NCBI GenBank assembly: GCA_005888335.1
Contig: VAWY01000035.1
Coordinates: forward strand, 60,829 to 73,576
Direction of reading: 5' to 3'
DNA: 12,748 nucleotides
Source: Actinomycetota bacterium
GTDB lineage: Bacteria > Actinomycetota > Thermoleophilia > Solirubrobacterales > Solirubrobacteraceae
A program made the position numbers and the translations under genes. The notes beneath the pieces were generated by a model, which worked only from the letters and a program-made list of their open reading frames with translations, was not told the origin of the DNA and did no database searches. Numbering within the stretch: the stretch's first letter is position 1; each line of letters begins with the position of its first letter. Shown one piece after another: positions 7,457 through 12,748 of this stretch.

Positions 7457-8343
7457 CGTTGTGCAACCTCTCTCTCGGGAGCCTGTCTCGTCAGGTACTC
7501 GATGCTCCTCGCGACATCGAGGACCGGACCGTCACCATCCGGCGGCTCCTGCCCGGTGATGGCGGTGTCCTGTTCGAGGACGAGCCAGCGCTCGTAACCG
7601 GCGTCGTCGAGTGCGCGGAGGACCTCGGCGATCCGCGCGTCGCCCTGCCCGAGGGGCCGGAAGAGCCCCTGCTGCGTCGCCTCGACGAGCGACAGCTCGC
7701 CCGCGCGCACGCGCGCGACGATGTCGGCGTCCACGTCCTTGAGGTGGACGTGGACGATGCGCTCGCCGTGGCGGCGCACGAAGTCCACGGGGTCCGTTCC
7801 GCCGATGAGCAGGTGCCCGGTGTCCAGGCACCAACCGGCGTCGCTGTCGGCCAGCAGCCGCTGCACCGCGTCGTCGCGCTCGATCAGCGTGCCGACGTGG
7901 GGATGAACGGCGAGGCGCAGGCCGTGGCCGGCGACCAGCGAGTCGATCTCGCCGAGGTGCGCGACGAGCCGGTCCCATTCGGCGTCGGTGAGCGGCGCCG
8001 GGGCGCTCCAGTCCTCGTCGGCGACGATCGCCGCCACGAGCACGTCGGCGCCGGCCGCCGCGAAGAGCTCGGCCATCCGCGTGGCGAGCTCGCGGGCGCC
8101 GTCGAGCCGCGGCTCGTGGAGCACGAGCGGGACGAAGCCGCCGACGAGCTGCAGCCCGAAGGCGTCCAGGCGCCGGCGCAGGTCGTCCGCGTCCAGCGGC
8201 AGGTAGCCGACCGGCCCCAGCTCGGTGGCCTGCAGGCCCAGCGCCGTCATCTCGCGCAGGACGCGCTCCGGCGCCAGCTGGCGACCCCAGCCGGGCACCT
8301 CGCAGACGCCCCACGAGATGGGGGCACCGGCCAGCCGGCGCAT
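7453..8343 (-). CDS. Sugar phosphate isomerase/epimerase family TIM-barrel protein, IolE/IolI-like
   Basis: A 296-residue xylose-isomerase-like TIM barrel and the first gene of the operon. Such proteins use a divalent metal; IolE dehydrates 2-keto-myo-inositol and IolI isomerises inosose. Seen here are an N-terminal APISWGVCEVPGWG (7-20), ALGLQATELGP (34-44), AVHPHVGTLIE (145-155), WCLDTGHLLIGG (171-182), IVHVHLKDVD (196-205) and WLVLEQD (253-259). Candidate metal or catalytic residues are Glu155, Asp174, His177, His200 and Glu257, by analogy with the fold. The ATG at 8343 is chosen because GGGAGAG lies seven bases upstream; the open frame extends further but without family likeness. The gene ends with an ATGA overlap to the binding-protein gene. 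Dehydratase versus isomerase cannot be decided from sequence, but the IolG and IolC neighbours favour inosose chemistry. Confidence 0.82.
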   Translation of the reverse strand: MRRLAGAPISWGVCEVPGWGRQLAPERVLREMTALGLQATELGPVGYLPLDADDLRRRLDAFGLQLVGGFVPLVLHEPRLDGARELATRMAELFAAAGADVLVAAIVADEDWSAPAPLTDAEWDRLVAHLGEIDSLVAGHGLRLAVHPHVGTLIERDDAVQRLLADSDAGWCLDTGHLLIGGTDPVDFVRRHGERIVHVHLKDVDADIVARVRAGELSLVEATQQGLFRPLGQGDARIAEVLRALDDAGYERWLVLEQDTAITGQEPPDGDGPVLDVARSIEYLTRQAPEREVAQR

Positions 8344-8406
8344 CCGAAGTCTCTCCCTCACCGCTCTCTCCTGCGGTCCATCGAACCCACGCTCCCCACA
8401 CACCCG

Positions 8407-8420
8407 TTGGAGCGCTCTAA
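8407..8420. promoter_or_regulatory. LacI-family operator 1 (operon side)
   Basis: The sequence TTGGAGCGCTCTAA is a near-palindrome: core GAGCGCTC with TT and AA ends and one mismatched pair. The central CG fits the Leu-intercalating hinge of LacI-type repressors. It is an exact copy of the site at 8464-8477 (16 identical bases counting the preceding CG). It lies at the predicted transcription start of the leftward operon, where a bound repressor would block transcription. Confidence 0.8.
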
Positions 8421-8425
8421 CCGCG

Positions 8426-8454
8426 ACGGTATCGAGTGAAGGGCCGCGATGCAA
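8426..8454 (-). promoter_or_regulatory. Candidate promoter of the leftward catabolic operon
   Basis: On the minus strand TTGCAT (8454-8449) and TACCGT (8431-8426) are separated by exactly 17 bases, a σ70-type layout with partial matches (3/6 and 3/6, including the key T, A and final T of the -10). Transcription would begin near 8419, inside operator 1. The spacing and the operator position support it; the hexamers alone are weak. Confidence 0.4.
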
Positions 8455-8463
8455 GTCTTTTCG

Positions 8464-8477
8464 TTGGAGCGCTCTAA
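8464..8477. promoter_or_regulatory. LacI-family operator 2 (regulator side)
   Basis: A second exact copy of TTGGAGCGCTCTAA, 57 bp from the first and ending 16 bases before the ATG of the lacI-type gene. It overlaps the region where that gene's promoter must lie, so the repressor probably limits its own synthesis. At 57 bp (about 5.4 turns) the two sites face roughly opposite sides of the helix. Confidence 0.8.
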
Positions 8478-8480
8478 TGG

Positions 8481-8486
8481 CATACT
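8481..8486 (+). promoter_or_regulatory. Possible -10 element of the lacI-type gene (leaderless start)
   Basis: CATACT matches TATAAT at four of six bases and lies eight bases before the ATG at 8494, so transcription would start at or next to the start codon. No ribosome binding site precedes that ATG, which fits a leaderless mRNA, common in actinobacteria. No convincing -35 is visible. Confidence 0.25.
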
Positions 8487-8493
8487 CGACGCC

Positions 8494-9513
8494 ATGGCGG
8501 AGGAGGGTCGCAACGGCCGGCGCTCGTACGTGACGATGGACGACGTCGCGCGCGAGGCGGGGGTCTCGCGCGCGCTCGTGTCGCTGGTCATGCGCCAGAG
8601 CCCGAAGGTCAGCCCCGCGCGGCGCGAGCTCGTGCTCCAGACGGCGGCGCGGCTCGGCTACCGGCCCAACGCGATCGCGCGCAGCCTCGCCAGCCACCGC
8701 ACGCAGACCGTCGGCGTCCTGCTCAACGACCTGCACAACCCGTTCTTCGCCGAGATCGCCAACGGGATCGAGGACCTCGCCTCCGAGGTGGGCTACCGGC
8801 TGCTGATCATCACGGGCGGGCGCCGTCAGCAGCGCGAGCGCGCGATGCTCGAGGCGCTGCTCGAGTACCGCACCGACGGGCTGATCCTCGTCTCGCCGCG
8901 GATGCGCGCCGGCCAGATCGCCGCGGCCGTCGGCTCGCTGCCCTGCGTCGTGGTCGGCCGCCGGATGCGGGGCGAGGTGGACTGCGTGATGACCCACGAG
9001 GCCCACGGTGCGCACCTCGCCGTCGAGCACCTCGTCGCGCTCGGGCACGAGCGGATCGTCCACGTCGACGGCGGCCAGGGCGCCGGCGCGGCGCCGCGGC
9101 GCGCGGGCTACCTCAAGGCGATGGAGGAGGCGGGGCTCGGGCGGGCCGCAAAGGTCCTGCCCGGCGACTTCACCGAGACCGCCGGCGAGCAGGCGGCCGA
9201 GACCCTGCTGCAGCGCGGCGAGCTGCCCACGGCGGTCTTCGCCGCCAACGACCTCGTCGCCGTGGGGCTCATCGACCGGCTCGAGCGCGACGGCGTGATG
9301 ACGCCGCGCGACGTCTCGGTCGTCGGCTACGACAACACGTTCGTCGCCGCGCTGAACCACATCCAGCTGACGACGATCAACCAGCCGCGCCACGAGATGG
9401 GGCGCGAGGCGCTCCAGCTGCTGCTCGAGCGCGGCGAGGGCCGCACGAAGCGCGCCACCCGCGTGCACGAGCCGTGCCTCGTCGAGCGCACGACGACCGC
9501 TGCGCCGCGATGA
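8494..9513 (+). CDS. LacI-family transcriptional regulator
   Basis: A 339-residue repressor-type regulator. The N-terminal helix-turn-helix [20 protein letters not shown] spans 13-32, the hinge [14 protein letters not shown] 57-70, and the sugar-binding domain starts [20 protein letters not shown] (72-91). Later landmarks are [11 protein letters not shown] (126-136), [13 protein letters not shown] (248-260) and [11 protein letters not shown] (275-285). The effector is probably the cyclitol or an intermediate of the divergent operon. It presumably binds the two GAGCGCTC sites between itself and the operon. The ATG at 8494 is preferred; an in-frame ATG at 8449 would place operator 2 inside the coding region and add 15 residues unlike the family. 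Its stop overlaps the next gene by ATGA (9510-9513), so the protease downstream is probably translated with it. Family assignment is firm; target and effector are inference. Confidence 0.93.
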   Translation: MAEEGRNGRRSYVTMDDVAREAGVSRALVSLVMRQSPKVSPARRELVLQTAARLGYRPNAIARSLASHRTQTVGVLLNDLHNPFFAEIANGIEDLASEVGYRLLIITGGRRQQRERAMLEALLEYRTDGLILVSPRMRAGQIAAAVGSLPCVVVGRRMRGEVDCVMTHEAHGAHLAVEHLVALGHERIVHVDGGQGAGAAPRRAGYLKAMEEAGLGRAAKVLPGDFTETAGEQAAETLLQRGELPTAVFAANDLVAVGLIDRLERDGVMTPRDVSVVGYDNTFVAALNHIQLTTINQPRHEMGREALQLLLERGEGRTKRATRVHEPCLVERTTTAAPR

Positions 9514-10115
9514 GGCGGCGGGCCGCCGCGGCGCTCGCCGTGCTCGCGGTCGCCGGGCCGGCCGGGTGCGGCGGCGGTGCCCCGCGGGCGGACCGCGCGC
9601 CCCGGCCGCTGCGGGTCAGCGTGACGCAGGACGGGCGGCCGGCCGAGATCGCCACGGGCGTCGCGGCCGGCGACGGTCGCGTCCTGACCGTCGCCCACGT
9701 GCTCGCCGGCGGCGGCCGCGCGCGCGTGGCCGGCCTGCCGGCGACCGTGCTCCGGCTCGACGAGCGGCTCGACCTCGCGGTCCTGGCCGTCCCCGGCCTG
9801 CGCGCGCGGGGGCTGCGGCTCGCTCCCTCGGCCGGCGGCGTCGCGCTGCGCGTCCTGCGCGACGGCCGGCCGCGCACGGTGCGCGCGGCCGTGCGGCGAA
9901 CCGTCATCGCCCACGTGCGCGAGGCGCCGGGCGACCCGGTGCGGACGCGACCGGGGCTCGAGCTCGCCGCTCACGTGGTCGCGGGCGACTCGGGCGCTCC
10001 GGTCACGGATGCCGAGGGGCGCGTCGTCGGCGTCGTCTTCGCGAGCTCGCGCGATCGCGCGGACACCGCCTGGGCGGTCGGCGCGGCCGCCGTTCGCGCG
10101 CTGCTCAGGCGCTGA
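9510..10115 (+). CDS. Small trypsin-like serine protease, predicted lipoprotein
   Basis: A 201-residue secreted protein of chymotrypsin/trypsin fold. The N-terminus has three Arg, a hydrophobic Ala/Leu/Val stretch and a lipobox-like GPAGC, so Cys20 may be lipidated and anchor it outside the membrane. The catalytic triad is complete: His63 in LTVAHVLAG, Asp88 in RLDLAVLAV and Ser161 in AGDSGAPV. The AGDSGAPV and VVGVVFASS segments (158-165, 172-180) are typical of bacterial trypsin_2-type peptidases. At ~180 mature residues it is a bare catalytic domain with no PDZ or transmembrane anchor. The ATG at 9510 is fixed by its ATGA overlap with the lacI-type gene; an upstream in-frame start at 9474 would bury the signal peptide. 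Its substrate and any link to the sugar operon are unknown. Confidence 0.82.
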   Translation: MRRRAAAALAVLAVAGPAGCGGGAPRADRAPRPLRVSVTQDGRPAEIATGVAAGDGRVLTVAHVLAGGGRARVAGLPATVLRLDERLDLAVLAVPGLRARGLRLAPSAGGVALRVLRDGRPRTVRAAVRRTVIAHVREAPGDPVRTRPGLELAAHVVAGDSGAPVTDAEGRVVGVVFASSRDRADTAWAVGAAAVRALLRR

Positions 10116-10125
10116 CGGTCGCCGG

Positions 10126-10155
10126 GGTCAGCCGCGGCAGCCGCGGGCCCTGACC
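10126..10155. terminator. GC-rich hairpin between convergent genes, possible bidirectional terminator
   Basis: GGTCAG (10126-10131) pairs with CTGACC (10150-10155), and inside it CCGCGG (10132-10137) pairs with CCGCGG (10141-10146) around a CAG loop, with a three-base bulge at 10147-10149. It begins ten bases after the protease stop and covers the last codons of the opposing gene. There is no T-run, so this would be an intrinsic terminator of the U-less type often proposed for actinobacteria. Confidence 0.4.
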
Positions 10156-11186
10156 GTCACCAGCCGGCTCGGCGCGGCCGACGCCTTGCGCCACTTGTCG
10201 CCCGCGTAGCTGGCCGAGACGCGGTAGCGGCCCTTCCTGAGCGCGCCGAACCGGTAGCCCTCGGGGTCGCCGAGCGTCACCCGGCGCGTCTTCGCGTAGC
10301 CGCGCGCCGCGCCCGACACGCCACGCACGCTGACCGCCACCCGGCCGAACGTGAACAGGTCCGCGGGCTTGAGGACGGGCTGGACGGCCAGCTTGACGTC
10401 GATGCCGCAGCCCGAGCGCCTGGCGCTCAGCGCGACCTTCGAGGCAACCGCCGCCGGGTCGGCCTCGGAGTTCGCGGTCGCGTCGCCGTGGCACCCGGGG
10501 TCCTGGTCGAAGTCGATCTTGCCGTCGTGGTCGTTGTCGATGCCGTCGCGGCACGCCGGGATCTGCGGCAGGACGACCGGCGCCGGCGTGTAGCCGTCGA
10601 AGTACGCGGTCTCGACCGTGTCATGGACGAACGTGTGCGAGAAGAACGTGCACTCGGGGTTGCCGCAGTGCCCGATGTCGTCATAGGTGATCGTGTACGC
10701 GTTGAAGCAGCGCAGGTCCGCCTTGACGAGCGTCGGGCTGGAGAAGGCGAGCGTCATCTCGCGCTTGTCGGGACTGATCGCCAGCGTCCCGGTGCCCGAG
10801 CCGGTGAAGCGCGCCACCGCGAACGTCGACTGCGTGGCGGTCGGCGCGACGTCGGCGCCCATCAGCACGTCGCCGGGGTTGCACAGCCCGCCGATCGTCG
10901 GCGACCCGAGGCCCACCTGGAGGCGGTGGCCCGGGCTCGTCGTGTCGATCGGCTGGTAGAAGCGGGCCGTCGCCGTCACCGCCCCGGTCGCCTGATCGAA
11001 GCGGACGCGGACCTGCTCGAAGTCCGGGGTCTTGCTCGGCCCGTTGACGTCGGGGATCTGATCGACGGGGTCGCTCGCCTGGCCGACGCGGACGTCGGCG
11101 CCTGCCGTCGCGGGGGCGGCGCCCAGCACGGCCAGGCACGCGAGGAGGACGATCAGGCGGGCCGGCCGAGCAGGAGTGCAGTCCAT
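10128..11186 (-). CDS. Secreted protein of unknown function with a DNDxDG calcium-loop motif
   Basis: I do not recognise the family. The 352-residue product begins with a signal peptide (basic PARPARL, then LIVLLACLAVLGAA, cleavage probably after ATA or AGA near residues 28-30). The region 31-205 is β-rich, with paired cysteines (Cys102, Cys160, Cys174, Cys179). Residues 214-232 read DGIDNDHDGKIDFDQDPGC, an Asp-rich calcium-binding loop of the thrombospondin-type-3/EF-hand-like sort, flanked by Cys212 and Cys232. The C-terminal part (250-350) looks like an Ig-like β domain ending KGRYRVSASYAGDKWRKASA and a final Cys350. The ATG at 11186 is chosen because it starts the signal peptide and has GGAGAGGG about eleven bases upstream; GTG or ATG codons further up are less suitable. 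It lies 69 bp downstream of the propeller gene on the same strand, so the two may share a transcript. Probably extracellular or cell-surface. Confidence 0.75.
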   Translation of the reverse strand: MDCTPARPARLIVLLACLAVLGAAPATAGADVRVGQASDPVDQIPDVNGPSKTPDFEQVRVRFDQATGAVTATARFYQPIDTTSPGHRLQVGLGSPTIGGLCNPGDVLMGADVAPTATQSTFAVARFTGSGTGTLAISPDKREMTLAFSSPTLVKADLRCFNAYTITYDDIGHCGNPECTFFSHTFVHDTVETAYFDGYTPAPVVLPQIPACRDGIDNDHDGKIDFDQDPGCHGDATANSEADPAAVASKVALSARRSGCGIDVKLAVQPVLKPADLFTFGRVAVSVRGVSGAARGYAKTRRVTLGDPEGYRFGALRKGRYRVSASYAGDKWRKASAAPSRLVTVRARGCRG

Positions 11187-11255
11187 TGCAACGCCGACCC
11201 TCTCCGGACCGGCGACCGGAGTCAAGTGCCGTCGTGCGGTTCGCGACCTGAGCGG

Positions 11256-12596
11256 CTACCCGCCGGGGTTGAGCGCGGCCGCCACCTGCCCGCCGCCGCT
11301 GCCGTCCGTGTTCGTCACCCAGACGGCGATGGCGTCGCCGGCAGGCGTCATCGCGACCGAAGGCCAGAGGGCGTTGCGGTCGGTCGCCGAGATCGTCTCG
11401 TCGGCGGCGAACGGTCCCCCGGCCTGCGGCCGGGTCGCGGCGTGGACGGTCCAGCGCAGGTGGTTGGCGGTGGTCGTCCCGCGCATCCACGACAGCACGG
11501 CGGAGCCGCCGGGGCCGCCGGCGAGGACGACGCCCTCGGCGCCGGTCGCCAGCTGCTGCGCGGCGCCGAAGGCGCCGTCCGCGCCGCGCGTGAACACCTC
11601 GAGCGTCCCACCCGCTTCGTAGTCCGTGCCGGGCTTGGCCCAGGCAACCGTCGCGGTCCCGTCGGCCGAGAACGCCGCCGCGACCTGCGACCCCGAGCTC
11701 GTCCCCTTGCCGCCCGTCGACAGGACGTCCGGGCCGGCGAGCGGCGCGCCCGCGACGCCCTGGGCGACGTGGAGGCTGACCGGGCCCTCGTGCCCGTAGT
11801 AGTGCTGGTCGGCGTAGGCGACCTGCACGGCGCCGGACGGGCCGACGGCGAGGCCGACGTCGGCGAGGCCGCCCGCGTCGCCGAGCTCCTGGTCGGCGCC
11901 GAACACGCCGTCCGTCCCCGCGGTGAGGACGTGGAGCGAGGACTCGGGCAGCTGGTAGTCGCCGCCGATCTGCCACGTCAGCACGGCGCGGCCGCCCGGG
12001 CCGGCCGCGACGTTGATCCACGGCCGCTGCCGGCTTCCCGCCAGGAACGGGGCCGGCGGCGAGACGGTCTGCGGCTTGTCGAACCGCGGCTCACCGGGGC
12101 GCCGGATCGCCGCCTGCACCCGCCAGCCCGCCTTGTCGTGCCACTGCCACGCCGCGACAGCGGTGCCGTCGGGCGCGACGTCGAGGCTTGGCTGGCTGGC
12201 CGAGTGCGAGCGGTCGGAGATCGTCAGCGGGCCGGTGCGCGTACCGTCGAGCGCGACGAACGTCGCCCGGATCCGCTGCGTCGGCTTGTGCCTGCGCAGC
12301 GTGAGGACGATCGCCTCGCCGTCGTCGGCCATGTCCGGCTCCCAGACGCGCTCGTACGGGTCGGCGACGGTGATCGGCGTCAGCGGGCCGAAGGCGTCGC
12401 CGCTGCGCTTGGCGAGCGAGACCGTGGGGTCCAGCCAGCCGGTGAGGACGCTGCCGCCGAACGCGCCCTCGGCGAGCGGGTCGGCCGTCGAGCGGCTGTC
12501 GACGGTGACTGGGGCCGACCACGCGGCGAGCGCGGGGGCGGAGGCCGTGAATGCGCCGACGACGCCCGCCGCGAGGAGTGTGTGACGAAGGCTCAT
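11256..12596 (-). CDS. Secreted β-propeller-like repeat protein of unknown function
   Basis: A 446-residue exported protein with a signal peptide (MSLRHTLLAAGVVGAFTASA, cleavage likely after APALA at 24). The mature part consists of about seven units of 45-52 residues. Each has a turn and β-strand of pattern PdGtAvvaW followed by a second strand and an F..p..ls ending: VAPDGTAVAAWQW (140-152), AAGPGGRAVLTWQI (197-210), AVGPSGAVQVAYAD (250-263), AFSADGTATVAWAK (308-321), AGGPGGSAVLSWMR (359-372) and AMTPAGDAIAVWVT (415-428), plus a degenerate unit near 89-100. This is the pattern of a propeller, with the N-terminal strand AWSAPVTVD possibly closing the last blade. No catalytic residues are recognisable. 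The ATG at 12596 starts the signal peptide, though only a weak ribosome site precedes it; the open frame continues upstream with Arg-rich sequence that is unlikely to be translated. Confidence 0.75.
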   Translation of the reverse strand: MSLRHTLLAAGVVGAFTASAPALAAWSAPVTVDSRSTADPLAEGAFGGSVLTGWLDPTVSLAKRSGDAFGPLTPITVADPYERVWEPDMADDGEAIVLTLRRHKPTQRIRATFVALDGTRTGPLTISDRSHSASQPSLDVAPDGTAVAAWQWHDKAGWRVQAAIRRPGEPRFDKPQTVSPPAPFLAGSRQRPWINVAAGPGGRAVLTWQIGGDYQLPESSLHVLTAGTDGVFGADQELGDAGGLADVGLAVGPSGAVQVAYADQHYYGHEGPVSLHVAQGVAGAPLAGPDVLSTGGKGTSSGSQVAAAFSADGTATVAWAKPGTDYEAGGTLEVFTRGADGAFGAAQQLATGAEGVVLAGGPGGSAVLSWMRGTTTANHLRWTVHAATRPQAGGPFAADETISATDRNALWPSVAMTPAGDAIAVWVTNTDGSGGGQVAAALNPGG

Positions 12597-12605
12597 GCCA
12601 CGCCA

Positions 12606-12639
12606 ACGCGCCCGGGCGACGAAGGTCGCGCGGGCGCGT
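12606..12639. repeat. 15 bp inverted repeat (14/15) with four-base loop upstream of the propeller gene
   Basis: ACGCGCCCGGGCGAC (12606-12620) and GTCGCGCGGGCGCGT (12625-12639) pair at 14 of 15 positions around GAAG. It ends ten bases before the ATG at 12596 and would fold very stably in the leftward mRNA, over the place where a ribosome would bind. It may be a terminator for a gene to the right, or a 5' untranslated control element. Confidence 0.6.
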
Positions 12640-12701
12640 CGGCGGGCGATCGTCCTGGTGGACCCGTCCGCAAATCCGACGCGGAACCGACGGACCCGAC
12701 C

Positions 12702-12720
12702 CACGGGCTTCGCCCGCGTG
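12702..12720. repeat. Short hairpin CGGGC-TTC-GCCCG near the right edge
   Basis: CGGGC and GCCCG pair around TTC, with imperfect CAC/GTG extension outside. No T-run follows in either direction. It could be the end of a leftward gene beyond the window. The remainder of 12597-12748 shows no coding sequence that I can support. Confidence 0.3.
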
Positions 12721-12748
12721 TGCCCGGCCGCCCCTGCGTGCGTCCTCG

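Noticed and set aside
8449..8493. Earlier ATG (8449) for the LacI-type regulator
   Set aside because: It adds 15 residues unlike the family and would place operator 2 in the coding region; the helix-turn-helix is correctly spaced from the ATG at 8494.
8344..9468. Upstream extension of the TIM-barrel open frame across the control region and the lacI gene
   Set aside because: Family likeness begins at MRRLAGAPISWG (8343), which has its own ribosome site; the extension is antisense to the regulator and crosses both operators.
10113..10159. TGACGGTC/GACCGTCA outer inverted repeat around the convergent gap
   Set aside because: It competes with the better nested GGTCAG/CCGCGG hairpin and needs a 31-base loop; not counted separately.
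11202..11221. CTCCGG/CCGGAG inverted repeat between the two exported-protein genes
   Set aside because: Only six pairs with an eight-base loop in GC-rich DNA; too weak to call a terminator or attenuator, although it overlaps the ribosome site.
1..12748. CRISPR arrays, insertion sequences, tRNA/rRNA genes, attachment sites, phage or defence genes
   Set aside because: No regularly spaced repeats, transposase motifs, tRNA-like folds or defence-type domains were found by eye. The window looks like ordinary chromosomal metabolic DNA.

Overview
The window is very GC-rich DNA with strong third-position G/C bias, actinobacterial in style. The secreted-protein types (a DNDxDG calcium-loop protein and a 'DGTAVAAW' repeat propeller) together with the iol-type genes suggest a soil actinobacterium, possibly Thermoleophilia/Solirubrobacterales. 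That placement is inference; no rRNA or other marker gene is present.

Region 1 (1-8343, minus strand) is one tightly packed catabolic operon read right to left: a TIM-barrel IolE/IolI-like enzyme, a sugar ABC transporter (binding lipoprotein, permease, single-domain ATPase), two different Gfo/Idh/MocA dehydrogenases (the second IolG-like), a classical SDR, an RmlD-like extended SDR, and the N-terminal half of an IolC-type PfkB kinase cut by the window edge. Nearly every junction is an ATGA, GTGA or TGATG overlap, so the genes are probably translationally coupled. The set points to import and oxidation of myo-inositol or a modified cyclitol: dehydrogenase, then dehydratase/isomerase, then 5-dehydro-2-deoxygluconokinase. 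IolB, IolD and IolA equivalents are not in the window and could lie beyond position 1.

The binding-protein gene is broken. The conserved C-terminus continues in another frame after position ~6616, and about ten residues normally found there are missing. This fits a ~32 bp deletion between short direct repeats, or an assembly error.

Region 2 (8344-8493) is the divergent control region. It holds two identical copies of CGTTGGAGCGCTCTAA, a LacI-family operator type, 57 bp apart. One sits at the predicted start of the operon transcript and the other overlaps the promoter region of the divergent lacI-family gene. The simplest reading is a repressor that controls both the operon and itself.

Region 3 (8494-10115, plus strand) carries the LacI-family regulator, overlapped by ATGA with a small trypsin-fold lipoprotein that has an intact His/Asp/Ser triad. 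That pairing is unusual.

Region 4 (10128-12596, minus strand) has two secreted proteins of unknown function: one with a calcium-binding DNDxDG loop and one built of about seven propeller-like repeats. A GC-rich hairpin separates them from the protease gene. A strong 15 bp inverted repeat lies just upstream of the propeller gene. No RNA genes, insertion sequences, CRISPR arrays or attachment sites were seen, and no gene-free stretch exceeds 300 bases.
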